From Peribacillus kribbensis DSM 17871 (GTDB lineage: Bacteria; Bacillota; Bacilli; Bacillales; DSM-1321): 64,000 bases of DNA. A program made the position numbers and the translations under genes. The notes under the pieces were generated by a model. The model had not been told where the DNA came from. It saw only the letters and a list, made by a program, of their open reading frames with translations, and did no database searches. Each line of letters starts with the position of its first letter. The first letter of the stretch is position 1. Shown piece after piece: positions 39,729 to 54,279 of this stretch. The stretch spans positions 169,629-233,628 of the forward strand of contig NZ_KE387244.1 in the NCBI RefSeq assembly GCF_000430765.1, read 5' to 3'.

Positions 39729-40874
39729 ATGAAGCAGCCTATTAAAGTAATGACCATATTTGGGACAAGGCCGGAAGCCGTGAAAATGGCGCCGCTTGTC
39801 CTTGAGATTCAAAAGCATCCAGAACAGTTTACTTCTATAGTAACGGTTACGGCCCAGCACAGGGAAATGCTCGACCAGGTTTTGGAGCTGTTCTCAATCA
39901 AGCCCCATTATGATTTGAATATCATGAAGGACAGGCAGACATTGGTGGATATTACAACAAGAGGGCTTGAGGGACTGGACCGAGTGATGAAAGAAGCGAA
40001 ACCCGATATCGTCCTTGTCCATGGAGATACAACCACTACTTTCATCGCCGGCCTGGCGGCATATTATAATCAAATCACAGTCGGCCATGTGGAGGCAGGG
40101 TTACGGACGTGGAATAAATATTCCCCGTTCCCTGAAGAAATGAACAGACAGCTGACAGGTGTCCTGTCAGATCTTCACTTTGCACCAACCTCTATATCGG
40201 CAGGAAATCTCCTTGCTGAAAATAAAAACGCAGAGAATATTTTTATAACAGGAAACACGGCCATAGATGCTCTGCAGACGACGGTTAAAACAGAATATCA
40301 GCATCCGGTGCTTGATTCGGTCGGAAGTAACTCCATGATCCTGCTGACAGCCCATCGCCGGGAAAACGTGGGTGAACCGATGGAGAATATCTTCAGGGCA
40401 GTTAATCGCATTTTGGAAGAGCATGAGGATGTGCAGGTGATCTATCCTGTCCACTTGAATCCTGCGGTCCGGGAAATAGCGGACCGGATTCTTGGAGGGA
40501 ATCCAAGAATCCATTTAATTGATCCGCTGGATGTGTTTGATTTTCACAATTTTGCCTCGCGTGCCCGCCTGATCCTGACCGATTCCGGCGGTGTCCAGGA
40601 GGAAGCTCCTTCACTTGGGGTTCCGGTTCTTGTTCTGAGAGATACAACGGAGCGGCCGGAAGGGATTGAGGCAGGCACCCTGAAGCTTGCCGGAACCGAT
40701 GAGGATACTATTTTTGAAATGGCGCACGAGCTGCTTGTGAACGAAGAAGCCTATCAACAAATGGCGCAAGCCTCAAATCCTTATGGAGACGGCAGAGCCT
40801 CCGAAAGGATCTGCGAAGCCATCCGATATCATTTCAATCAAATCTCTGCACGGCCGAAAGACCTGCAGATCTAA
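39729..40874 (+). CDS. mnaA: UDP-N-acetylglucosamine 2-epimerase (non-hydrolysing)
   Basis: Interconverts UDP-GlcNAc and UDP-ManNAc, supplying ManNAc for teichoic acid linkage units and other wall polymers. The 381-residue protein has the two-domain GT-B fold. Family marks are IFGTRPEAVKMAP at the start, VHGDTTTTF, HVEAGLRT, LTAHRRENVGEPM and LTDSGGVQEEAPSLG. B. subtilis MnaA (YvyH) is 380 residues. ATG 39729 has a weak ribosome binding site (GGCGGT), compatible with coupling to upp 16 bases upstream. Strong terminator after. Confidence 0.96.
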   Translation: MKQPIKVMTIFGTRPEAVKMAPLVLEIQKHPEQFTSIVTVTAQHREMLDQVLELFSIKPHYDLNIMKDRQTLVDITTRGLEGLDRVMKEAKPDIVLVHGDTTTTFIAGLAAYYNQITVGHVEAGLRTWNKYSPFPEEMNRQLTGVLSDLHFAPTSISAGNLLAENKNAENIFITGNTAIDALQTTVKTEYQHPVLDSVGSNSMILLTAHRRENVGEPMENIFRAVNRILEEHEDVQVIYPVHLNPAVREIADRILGGNPRIHLIDPLDVFDFHNFASRARLILTDSGGVQEEAPSLGVPVLVLRDTTERPEGIEAGTLKLAGTDEDTIFEMAHELLVNEEAYQQMAQASNPYGDGRASERICEAIRYHFNQISARPKDLQI

Positions 40875-40879
40875 TAGAA

Positions 40880-40914
40880 ATAAAGGGCCTGACATTGTCA
40901 GGCCCTTTATTTTG
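40880..40914 (+). terminator. Terminator of upp-mnaA
   Basis: AAAGGGCCTGACA pairs with TGTCAGGCCCTTT almost without a loop and is followed by a T-rich run. Confidence 0.92.
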
Positions 40915-41053
40915 CTTAAGAGCAGGTTTCGAACCCGCTGATGCAGGGCCTCTGGATCCTGTGCGAATAGGTATTCTTTAAGGTTCCGAAGATAAGTCTA
41001 ATGGCATGATGACTCTGCAGCTTATGAAAGACACAGGATCGGCATATTGGGGG

Positions 41054-41260
41054 GCGATATGTCCTTCATCAAGGGTGTGAAGGACATTGGGATTGCAAAT
41101 GGGTGGCGATATGTCCTTCATCAGGGGTATGAAGGACACTGGGATTGCGAATTGATGGCGATATGTCCTTCATCAGAGGTGTGAAGGACACTGGAATGGC
41201 AAATGGGTGGAGATATTTCCTTCATCAGGGGCAAAATGGGTGGGAATATGTCCTTCGCCA
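41054..41260. repeat. 52-bp tandem repeat, each unit a hairpin
   Basis: TGTCCTTCA begins at 41060, 41112, 41164 and (as TTTCCTTCA) 41216, an exact 52-base period. Units 1-3 have the complementary arm TGAAGGACA 18 bases on, so each forms a 9-bp stem. Unit 4 lost about 19 bases including its right arm, and a last partial unit starts at 41249. The period is not a multiple of three, so the small open frame across it (41145-41336) is not a coding repeat. No T runs follow the stems. Confidence 0.85.
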
Positions 41261-41526
41261 GGATTCCAATAGAAAAATCTGCACCTTCAACGAAAGTTTA
41301 AAAAACTACTTCATTATGGTCGGAAGAACTTCTTAAAGTGTATCGTAGGAGTTCCGGTTTTTAAGAATCCGGGCCAAATCTTTACTTATAAAAGTGCTCT
41401 CATTTTGCTTACATTCCCGCTTTCTTTACTTTCATTGCTTTTCTCACCCATAATAAACATCCATCCCTCCTCATCTGAATGAATCTGCCGAATAAAGACA
41501 CTCTATTAAAAAAAGGGGATGTCTTA
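41261..41526. other. Upstream region of the subtilase gene
   Basis: AT-rich, with no recognised gene, hairpin terminator or convincing promoter. The interval 40915-41053 before the tandem repeat is likewise empty. Confidence 0.35.
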
Positions 41527-43719
41527 ATGAAGCTGTTTATGATTTCGGCTATGGCCATTCTTACAGTGATTTCTTTTTCGGCTGCTTCAGCAGAAGTTAA
41601 GATTCCTGACAGGCCTGCCCGTTATGGGGATGAACGTGTAATTGCCATAGCTGTGTTTAAGAAAAATCGAGATGGAAAAACTATAGTGAATAAACATCCC
41701 GCACTAAGAATCAGGGAGGTTTATACTCACGCTATTAATGGATATTCTTTGGAAGGTCCCAGAAAAGAAATGGAAGCTTTAAGAATGGAAGCAGATATAG
41801 AGCAGGTGAGTGAATGTAATGTCTATGAAGCTGAAATAAACGAAAGCGTCCCCTTTATAGGCGGCGGAAAAGCCCGCGGCTATTTTAGCAGTAAGAATGA
41901 GAGGCTGACAGGCAGGGGAGTCCGTGTTGGAATCATTGATACAGGAATCGATTATCACCATCTTGCATTGAAAGCTTCCTTTAAAGGAGGCTATGATTTT
42001 GTGGACAAGGATGCGGATCCTAAGGAAGCGGGAGGAAGGCAGCCGACGATCCATGGCACGCATGTTGCCGGAATCATAGCGGCGGATGGAAGAATGAAGG
42101 GGATGGCCCCTGAGGCCGAAATATATGTCTACCGTGTGCTTGGACCCGGAGGATCAGGTAATACGGAACTCGTGCTGAAAGCGATTGATAAAGCGATTGA
42201 GGACAAAATGGATATTCTGAATTTGTCGCTTGGCAACAGTGTGAATGGACCTGACCTTCCCATCAATATGGCATTGGACAGGGCGGTGGAGCTGGGAATA
42301 ACGGCTGTGGCCTCTAGCGGCAATTCAGGTCCGGGGATGTGGACGGTAGGTTCGCCGGGCACGTCATCGCGGGCTATTTCTACCGGAGCATCCACGCCGC
42401 CTTTGAAGGTTCCCTATCTACTAGCTGGACTGGGGCAAAGCAAAAAGGAGTATCCGGTTGCAGCGCTTATGGGATCCAAGAGCTGGCCTGCTTTATCGGC
42501 ATCCGCTGCCTACGGCGGAATCGGGCGTCCTGGCGAACTCAGGCATGTGCGGGGCAAGGCGGCAATCATAAAAAGAGGCGGACTTTCCTTTACCGAAAAG
42601 GTCCGGAATGCAGAGAAGGCAGGAGCGGCAGCTGTCTTAATTTACAATAATACAAGAGGCCAGTTTCTAGGAAAACTTGAAAAAGCTGCTGGTATTCCCG
42701 CTGCATCGATATCCAGAGAAGCAGCTGATGCGGTTTTGCGGTCTTCGTATATCAAAACCATAATGAAAACGGAAAAGGACAGGGTAGCCGAGTTCAGTTC
42801 GAGGGGACCTGTGACAGTGAATTGGCAGATAAAGCCCGATATAGTGGCTCCGGGTGTGGATATTCATAGCACGGTCCCGGGAGGATATCTTTCTTTGAAT
42901 GGAACGAGTATGGCGGCGCCTCATGTTACCGGAGCCTGTGCGATTCTCAAGCAGGCACACCCGGACTGGGGGCCGGACACTATCAAATCTGCATTGATGT
43001 CCACAGCCAGAATTCTGGGCGACGGACGCCGCACCTACCATACGTACGAACAGGGAGCAGGGAGAATCCAGCTGGAGCAGGCCTTGAAAGCTGATACCTT
43101 CCTTTATCCGAGTTCCATTTCACTCGAGATCAAGAAAGCCGCAAGGAGATCAAGGGTCTGGATAGAAGCTGAAAACACAAGCAAGACCGAGAAGCATTAC
43201 CGATTTTCACTTCCTAAGCGAGAGGAAGGAGTCTATTGGAAGCTGCCGCTTGCCTTTACCCTTAAAGAAGGAGAGAAGAAAAGACTGCCGATTGAGCTGT
43301 CACTGGATAGGAACAAGATGAAGCCTGGTGTTCATGACGGATATCTGACCATCCATGAAAATGCAAACATCTTATCTCTTCCCTACTTGTATGCAGTAAA
43401 GGAACCTGATTATCCAAGGCTTGCGGGATTCCAATTTGTGCCTGCTGATTCAGAAGGCGCCTATCGATATGAGCTGTATCTGCCAGGGGGAGCAGATGAA
43501 ATGGGCATCGCACTTTATGAAAAACAGAGTCTGCGATTTGCCGGCTTTCTCGATTGGGCACAAAATGCACACAGAGGTCTTGTAAGGAAGCAGATAAAAG
43601 AAGAAAATGTTCCTCCGCCAGGCAGTTACAAAGCTGTAATTTTTGCCAGAAAAGGGAAAAAAGAGGATCGTTTGGAGACTGAAATAAAAATACTTGAAAA
43701 CACATATAAACAAAAATGA
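41527..43719 (+). CDS. Secreted subtilisin-family serine protease (S8), Vpr-like
   Basis: A 730-residue exported protease. The signal peptide is residues 1-22 (cleavage after SAASA is likely), followed by an inhibitor I9-type propeptide to about residue 110. The catalytic triad is D138 in IDTGID, H176 in HGTHVAG and S461 in GTSMAAPHVTG; the oxyanion Asn is in SSGNSGPG. Between His and Ser a protease-associated (PA) domain is inserted (about residues 310-410). The layout is that of B. subtilis Vpr, which is 806 residues, with a shorter C-terminus here. ATG 41527 follows AAAAGGGG; the frame opens 16 codons before. Such a gene is not next to atp in B. subtilis. No LPXTG anchor. Confidence 0.92.
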   Translation: MKLFMISAMAILTVISFSAASAEVKIPDRPARYGDERVIAIAVFKKNRDGKTIVNKHPALRIREVYTHAINGYSLEGPRKEMEALRMEADIEQVSECNVYEAEINESVPFIGGGKARGYFSSKNERLTGRGVRVGIIDTGIDYHHLALKASFKGGYDFVDKDADPKEAGGRQPTIHGTHVAGIIAADGRMKGMAPEAEIYVYRVLGPGGSGNTELVLKAIDKAIEDKMDILNLSLGNSVNGPDLPINMALDRAVELGITAVASSGNSGPGMWTVGSPGTSSRAISTGASTPPLKVPYLLAGLGQSKKEYPVAALMGSKSWPALSASAAYGGIGRPGELRHVRGKAAIIKRGGLSFTEKVRNAEKAGAAAVLIYNNTRGQFLGKLEKAAGIPAASISREAADAVLRSSYIKTIMKTEKDRVAEFSSRGPVTVNWQIKPDIVAPGVDIHSTVPGGYLSLNGTSMAAPHVTGACAILKQAHPDWGPDTIKSALMSTARILGDGRRTYHTYEQGAGRIQLEQALKADTFLYPSSISLEIKKAARRSRVWIEAENTSKTEKHYRFSLPKREEGVYWKLPLAFTLKEGEKKRLPIELSLDRNKMKPGVHDGYLTIHENANILSLPYLYAVKEPDYPRLAGFQFVPADSEGAYRYELYLPGGADEMGIALYEKQSLRFAGFLDWAQNAHRGLVRKQIKEENVPPPGSYKAVIFARKGKKEDRLETEIKILENTYKQK

Positions 43720-43779
43720 AAAAAATGTGAACAAATCAAGAAAATAGACACACACGTGGGAATTTCTTTATAGGATTCA

Positions 43780-43808
43780 TTGACATTAAAAGGGACCTAT
43801 TGTATGCT
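43780..43808 (+). promoter_or_regulatory. Promoter of the atp operon
   Basis: Consensus TTGACA (43780-43785), 17-base spacer, TATGCT (43803-43808), leaving a leader of about 95 bases before atpZ. Confidence 0.75.
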
Positions 43809-43910
43809 TACAAAGGGTATGAACAGCGGGGTTTTTACTAGATTTCGCATGCAATACCGATATGTCAAAACCGGGGTTGTCCACCCGAAAAAAACCGCGA
43901 GGATGTAACG

Positions 43911-44132
43911 ATGAGTCAGAAAGAACGCCACCCGTTAAAAGCGATGGCTCTAATGTCTGCCATCCTTTCTCAAATAGTAGGTTCCGTCGTGATCGGAGTC
44001 TTCGGTGGAAGATGGCTTGACCGCACGGCTGGCACCGAACCGCTTTTTCTAATCATTGGCCTTCTCACAGGGCTAGCAGCAGGGACATATTCCATGCTCC
44101 GAACAGTCCGGCATTATTTCTCGGGAGACTAA
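43911..44132 (+). CDS. atpZ: AtpZ/AtpI-family small membrane protein
   Basis: First gene of the ATP synthase operon. The 73-residue protein has two membrane helices (about residues 12-32 and 44-64) joined by a short GRWLDR loop, the pattern of the AtpZ family (ATPase gene 1). In alkaliphilic Bacillus AtpZ works with AtpI and has been linked to magnesium uptake and to assembly of the c-ring; here the role is inferred from family and position. Start follows GAGGATG. Confidence 0.8.
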   Translation: MSQKERHPLKAMALMSAILSQIVGSVVIGVFGGRWLDRTAGTEPLFLIIGLLTGLAAGTYSMLRTVRHYFSGD

Positions 44133-44140
44133 ATACAAAA

Positions 44141-44512
44141 ATGTTCAATCTTGATCAATTTTTCTACAGAACACTTAAATACATGATATACCTGATAGCG
44201 ATTTATGTATTGGGGTGGGGCTTTACGCCCTATAAGTCTGTTTTCCTGGGATTGATCTTTGGGACAACCTTAAGTCTGTATCTTTTATGGACGATGGTAA
44301 GCAAGAACAGAAAGCTGACAAAAGCAGCACTGGAAGGGAAGAAGATGAAGTCTGTCGGCACCCTTTCAAGAATGGCGGCAGCAGCATTGGCTGTAACGGT
44401 GGCACTCCGATTTCCGTATGACCTGCACCTTATCAGCACATTAGTGGGATTAATGACGATCTACTTTGTCATTCCTATAGATTTTTTTATCCAACACTTA
44501 CTCAAAAAGTAG
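44141..44512 (+). CDS. atpI: ATP synthase subunit I
   Basis: A 123-residue membrane protein with four predicted helices, encoded ahead of the F0 genes as usual. AtpI helps assemble the c-subunit ring and is not part of the final enzyme. The primary sequence is poorly conserved in this family, so the call leans on length, helix pattern and position 8 bases after atpZ and 19 before atpB. The ribosome binding site is weak (GGGAGAC overlapping the atpZ end). Confidence 0.85.
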   Translation: MFNLDQFFYRTLKYMIYLIAIYVLGWGFTPYKSVFLGLIFGTTLSLYLLWTMVSKNRKLTKAALEGKKMKSVGTLSRMAAAALAVTVALRFPYDLHLISTLVGLMTIYFVIPIDFFIQHLLKK

Positions 44513-44525
44513 AGAAGAGAGGTGA

Positions 44526-45242
<717 letters not shown>

Positions 45243-45266
45243 TTATAAACACGTTCATGTAAATGA

Positions 45267-45536
<270 letters not shown>

Positions 45537-45675
45537 TTTAACTTTAAAAAACGTTCGGGCAGATGGCGAAGATCATTCCTTGAGAACCTTCGCCATTCCT
45601 TTATGCCCTAAAAGCGTAAAAAAACAGGCAATTTGTCTGAAAAAGTTCAAATATTGCTGTAAATGATATTAGTGA

Positions 45676-48287
<2,612 letters not shown>

Positions 48288-48319
48288 TCGGTCTAACAAA
48301 CTCTTTTTATAGGTGGTGA

Positions 48320-49183
<864 letters not shown>

Positions 49184-49190
49184 AAATTTT

Positions 49191-49225
49191 TAGGCAAGGG
49201 GGCGGGCCTTCCGGCTTCCCCCTGC
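49191..49225 (+). other. Hairpin between atpG and atpD
   Basis: GGCAAGGGGG and CCCCCTGCC can pair around a 15-base loop. No T run follows, so it is not a terminator; it may mark an mRNA processing or stability site that adjusts beta-subunit output. That use is inference. Confidence 0.45.
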
Positions 49226-49252
49226 CATCATATATGTTCGGCTTAAGTTTAG

Positions 49253-51103
<1,851 letters not shown>

Positions 51104-51109
51104 TCGTTT

Positions 51110-51147
51110 CACCACCCTTCCGATCAATCGGAAGGGTGGTTTTTTTG
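51110..51147 (+). terminator. Terminator of the atp operon
   Basis: ACCACCCTTCCGAT and its complement, 13 or more paired bases with a minimal loop, then seven T. Confidence 0.95.
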
Positions 51148-51176
51148 TTGTGGCGGTCTTGAGGCAGGTTCACAAG

Positions 51177-51275
51177 AAGGCTCTTTTCTAAAGGATTGTT
51201 GTTTTTACAATTATGAGACACGATTCCGTTATCACCTGCCTTGTTTCAAAGCAACAAAGTTTACAAAACAGCCTT
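51177..51275. repeat. 99-bp palindromic element between atp and nuo
   Basis: The left end (51177-51201, starting AAGGCT and ending TTGTTG) and the right end (51252-51275, starting CAACAA and ending AGCCTT) are inverted copies matching at about 19 of 24 positions, around 50 unpaired bases. There is no T run and no gene. It looks like a small palindromic interspersed repeat; the left end resembles that at 27609. Confidence 0.6.
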
Positions 51276-51392
51276 TAAGAAAGATCCGAAAGTTCTATTG
51301 AAAAATAGTGCTTTTTTTCTTATCCGTTAAATAAACTATAGAGCATGGACATTAGGGGTTTTAAAACAGTCCTAAACAGTTCTGAAGGCGTG

Positions 51393-51421
51393 TCGACACC
51401 CTTAAAGAACAATGGTATAAT
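51393..51421 (+). promoter_or_regulatory. Promoter of the nuo operon
   Basis: TCGACA (51393-51398, one mismatch to consensus), exactly 17 bases, and perfect TATAAT (51416-51421), 62 bases before nuoA. The -35 lies in the palindrome GTGTCGACAC, a possible regulator site. Confidence 0.75.
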
Positions 51422-51483
51422 GAATACGCTTACATTTAATGGTTTGATTATTCAAAAATAATTTTATAACAAGGGGGTCAGAC

Positions 51484-51858
51484 ATGGATCTAGTAAACAG
51501 CTATCAGAATAATTATTTGATAGTTTTTGTGTTTTTATGTCTCGGTATCCTGCTGCCTGTCATAGCTCTGTTCCTCGGCAGACTGCTGAGGCCGTATAAA
51601 CCTGAAGAAGCAAAGTATACCACCTACGAAAGCGGTGTAGAGCCCTTTCACGATTCTAGGATCCAGTTTAATGTGCGGTATTATATTTTCGCGCTTCTCT
51701 TTGTCATTTTTGATGTGGAAACGGTATTTCTATATCCATGGGCAGTTGCCTATGATAAACTCGGCATCTTTGCTTTAATCGAAATGCTCATCTTTGTACT
51801 CCTGCTTGTCATTGGTCTCATATATGCATGGAAAAAGAAGGTGTTAAAGTGGACTTAA
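51484..51858 (+). CDS. nuoA: Complex I subunit NuoA
   Basis: Small membrane subunit of the proton-pumping NADH:quinone-type oxidoreductase, at the junction with the peripheral arm. The 124 residues form three helices. The family signature [20 protein letters not shown] follows helix 1, and [12 protein letters not shown] lies in helix 2. Start ATG follows AAGGGGG. It is the first of 11 nuo genes transcribed from the promoter at 51393. Confidence 0.96.
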   Translation: MDLVNSYQNNYLIVFVFLCLGILLPVIALFLGRLLRPYKPEEAKYTTYESGVEPFHDSRIQFNVRYYIFALLFVIFDVETVFLYPWAVAYDKLGIFALIEMLIFVLLLVIGLIYAWKKKVLKWT

Positions 51859-52361
51859 CGTTAGAGGGTATAACTCCTGAAGAAATGGCAGAGCTCAGAA
51901 GAAATGTCTTCCTGTCTACTCTGGAACAGCTCAAAGCCTGGGCACGGAGCAATTCGCTCTGGCCGATGACATTCGGTCTTGCCTGCTGTGCAATTGAAAT
52001 GATGGGGGTAGGCTCCTCTCATTATGATCTGGACCGTTTTGGATCTTTTTTCAGAACCTCGCCGAGGCAGTCAGATGTCATGATTGTTTCCGGTACTGTC
52101 ACAAAGAAGATGGCGCCGATCCTAAGAAGGCTTTATGATCAAATGCCTGAGCCGAAGTGGGTGATTGCTATGGGTTCCTGCGCTACTGCGGGAGGACCTT
52201 ATGTGAAATCCTATTCGGTCGTAAAGGGAGTGGATCAAATCGTGCCTGTCGATGTGTATATTCCCGGATGTCCACCGAATCCAGCGGCCCTCATATATGG
52301 CATTAATAAGCTGAAGGAAAAGATCCGCTTTGAGGCTAAAACCGGGAAGAGGGTGATTTAA
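51849..52361 (+). CDS. nuoB: Complex I subunit NuoB
   Basis: Binds cluster N2, the last iron-sulfur cluster, which reduces quinone. The 170-residue protein shows all four ligands: adjacent C46-C47 in LACCAIEM, C111 in GSCATAGG and C141 in PGCPPNP. The open frame starts at ATG 51828, but the GTG at 51849 follows AAGGTG and matches the family length. It overlaps the nuoA end by 10 bases, so translation is coupled. Confidence 0.96.
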   Translation: MDLTLEGITPEEMAELRRNVFLSTLEQLKAWARSNSLWPMTFGLACCAIEMMGVGSSHYDLDRFGSFFRTSPRQSDVMIVSGTVTKKMAPILRRLYDQMPEPKWVIAMGSCATAGGPYVKSYSVVKGVDQIVPVDVYIPGCPPNPAALIYGINKLKEKIRFEAKTGKRVI

Positions 52362-52363
52362 CG

Positions 52364-54277
52364 GTGAGCGGAGAAAAAGATTTAGAACTGGCAAAGAAAA
52401 AGGCGGCAGCAGCCGCAAAGGCAAAAGCGGCGGCCCTCGCTAAAATGAAAGCCGGAAAGAAGGATTCACAGCCTCCTTCAGAACGCAGTACGGACCCCAT
52501 TGAAATAGAAGTGGAACTCGCCCAGCAAAAAGCCGAGGCTCTTGCCGAAGCGAAGAATGCCCCGCAGGGTTTCGAGCCGGAGGCAGGAAAAGAAGAAACA
52601 GGAAATGATCTGCCCCTTCCGAACCCAGCTCATCTGGAGCTGGAGCTTGCGAAGCAGAAAGCTGCAGCTGCGGCGAGAGCCAAAGCAGAACCCCTTGCAG
52701 ATAACCAAGGTGGCAGGACTGCTTCCGAGCCGCTATTAGAAATAGAACGATTTAATGAATTCTCAAAACCCCTTCCTAATCAGTCCTTTGCGGATATGGA
52801 GCTGGCAAAGCAAAAAGCATCCGCCGCAGCCAGGGCAAAGGCTGCCGCCATGGCCCAAGAAATGGCTGCAGCCCAAACCGTCAGCCTCAGCCGAGAATCT
52901 CAGCAGGACACCAACAAGAATCCAGCCTCATTACCTACAACATCAGCCCATACAGAATTTGACCTAGAAGCAAGAAAAGCCATAAAAGCTAAAGCCGCCG
53001 AACTGGCCGCGAAGAGCTCCACTTTTTATTTAGAGGATGATAATACGAAGGCATTGGCCACAGAAAAGGAAACAGCATCTGCTGAATTAAAGTCCAAAAG
53101 GGCCGCAATGGCCAGCAGTGCAGCTGAGCATCCCGAGCAAAAAAGCGAGCCGATTATGTCTAAGAAGGCAGCTGAAGAATTTTCACAGCTTTCCGAAGAA
53201 GATGAAAAGGCAAAGGCGGCCGCCCTGGCAAAGCAGGGTGGAGAAGCTCCAGAGGGAGATGAAAAGGCAAAAGCAATTGCAGTTGCCAAGGCAAAAGCAG
53301 CGGCAGCAGCCAAGGCAAAAGCGGCCGCCCTGGCAAAGCAGGGTGGAGAAGCACCAGAAGGAGACGAAAAAGCCAAAGCCATCGCAGCCGCCAAAGCAAA
53401 AGCGGCGGCAGCAGCCAAGGCAAAAGCGGCCGCCCTGGCAAAGCAGGGTGGAGAAGCACCAGAAGGAGACGAAAAAGCCAAAGCCATCGCAGCCGCCAAA
53501 GCAAAAGCGGCGGCAGCAGCCAAGGCAAAAGCGGCCGCCCTGGCAAAGCAGGGTGGAGAAGCACCAGAAGGAGATGAAAAGGCCAAAGCCATCGCAGCCG
53601 CCAAAGCAAAAGCAGCGGCGGCAGCAAAGGCAAAAGCAGCCGCCCTGGTAAAGCAGGATGGAGAAGCTCCAGAAGGAGATGAAAAAGCCAAAGCTATTGC
53701 GGCAGCCAAAGCGAAGGCAGCTGCAGCAGCGAAGGCCAAGGCGGCTGGAGCAGGAAAAGCCCGTCCGGCTGTAGAGCCTCCGGCTGACAGCAAGCCTTCG
53801 CCGAATCAGAAATTCCTGGATAAGTACATAAAGGTCATTGAAGAGAATCTGGGAACGGATATTTTGGCAGCCGCCTATATTAATCCTCTTTCAAAGGATG
53901 TTCCTACCCTGGAAGTGAAGGTGTCAGCTTATTACCGGACTGCTGAGTTTTTGAAATATAACGAGCAGCTGGCCTTTGATTATCTGTCAGAGCTGCACGG
54001 AACGGATTTCGGGTCACATTTTGAGGTGTATGTACATCTATATTCCTATCGAAATTCACAGTCCGCTGCGGTAAAAGTGAGAGTGGACCGTGAGAATCCG
54101 GTCCTTCCATCCCTTGTGCCTTTATGGCAAGGAGCCAATTGGCCGGAAAGCGAGGCGTATGATCTCCTGGGAATCCAATTCTCCAATCACCCTGATTTAA
54201 AACGGATCATGCTGGGAGAGGGATGGATCGGCCATCCGCTTCGCAAAGATTATGAGCCTTACGATGTGGAGGTTTAA
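52364..54277 (+). CDS. nuoC: Complex I subunit NuoC with a very long Ala/Lys repeat extension
   Basis: The C-terminal part (about residues 481-637) is a complete 30-kDa-type NuoC domain with the signature YDLLGIQFSNHPDLKR. It sits in the peripheral arm beside NuoB and NuoD. About 480 residues stand before it, made mostly of Ala, Lys, Glu and Gln. Five loose copies of an ELAKQKAAAAARAKAAALA-type unit come first. Five tandem 35-residue units follow (residues about 285-459), in which QGGEAPEGDE alternates with KAKAIAAAKAKAAAAAKAK. Bacterial NuoC is usually about 150-220 residues; shorter extensions of this kind are, from memory, present in other Bacillus. GTG 52364 is 3 bases after nuoB. The function of the extension is unknown. 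Confidence 0.95.
   Translation: MSGEKDLELAKKKAAAAAKAKAAALAKMKAGKKDSQPPSERSTDPIEIEVELAQQKAEALAEAKNAPQGFEPEAGKEETGNDLPLPNPAHLELELAKQKAAAAARAKAEPLADNQGGRTASEPLLEIERFNEFSKPLPNQSFADMELAKQKASAAARAKAAAMAQEMAAAQTVSLSRESQQDTNKNPASLPTTSAHTEFDLEARKAIKAKAAELAAKSSTFYLEDDNTKALATEKETASAELKSKRAAMASSAAEHPEQKSEPIMSKKAAEEFSQLSEEDEKAKAAALAKQGGEAPEGDEKAKAIAVAKAKAAAAAKAKAAALAKQGGEAPEGDEKAKAIAAAKAKAAAAAKAKAAALAKQGGEAPEGDEKAKAIAAAKAKAAAAAKAKAAALAKQGGEAPEGDEKAKAIAAAKAKAAAAAKAKAAALVKQDGEAPEGDEKAKAIAAAKAKAAAAAKAKAAGAGKARPAVEPPADSKPSPNQKFLDKYIKVIEENLGTDILAAAYINPLSKDVPTLEVKVSAYYRTAEFLKYNEQLAFDYLSELHGTDFGSHFEVYVHLYSYRNSQSAAVKVRVDRENPVLPSLVPLWQGANWPESEAYDLLGIQFSNHPDLKRIMLGEGWIGHPLRKDYEPYDVEV
53216..53740 (+). repeat. 105-bp tandem coding repeat inside nuoC, five units
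   Basis: The Leu codon of the AAALAKQ motif recurs at 53225, 53330, 53435, 53540 and 53645, exactly 105 bases (35 codons) apart. Units 2-4 are almost identical at DNA level, which suggests recent expansion. Unit 1 has one Val for Ala. Unit 5 has two changes (LVKQDG) and more silent differences. Each unit is itself built of short AAR/GCN alternations. Confidence 0.95.
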
Positions 54278-54279
54278 GG

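Noticed and set aside
41054-41260. CRISPR array
   Set aside because: The whole 52-bp unit is repeated without unique spacers and no cas genes are present in the window.
41145-41336. 63-codon frame over the tandem repeat
   Set aside because: The 52-base period breaks the reading frame from unit to unit, so the repeat is not protein-coding.
53118-53651. 177-codon plus-strand frame rich in Lys, Gln, Arg and Pro within nuoC
   Set aside because: It is a shifted reading of the same 105-bp repeat; the nuoC frame alone leads into a known domain.
53026-53793. 255-codon minus-strand frame of Ala, Phe and Leu opposite nuoC
   Set aside because: It is the mirror of the GCN/AAR repeats of nuoC; it has no ribosome binding site and no independent family resemblance.
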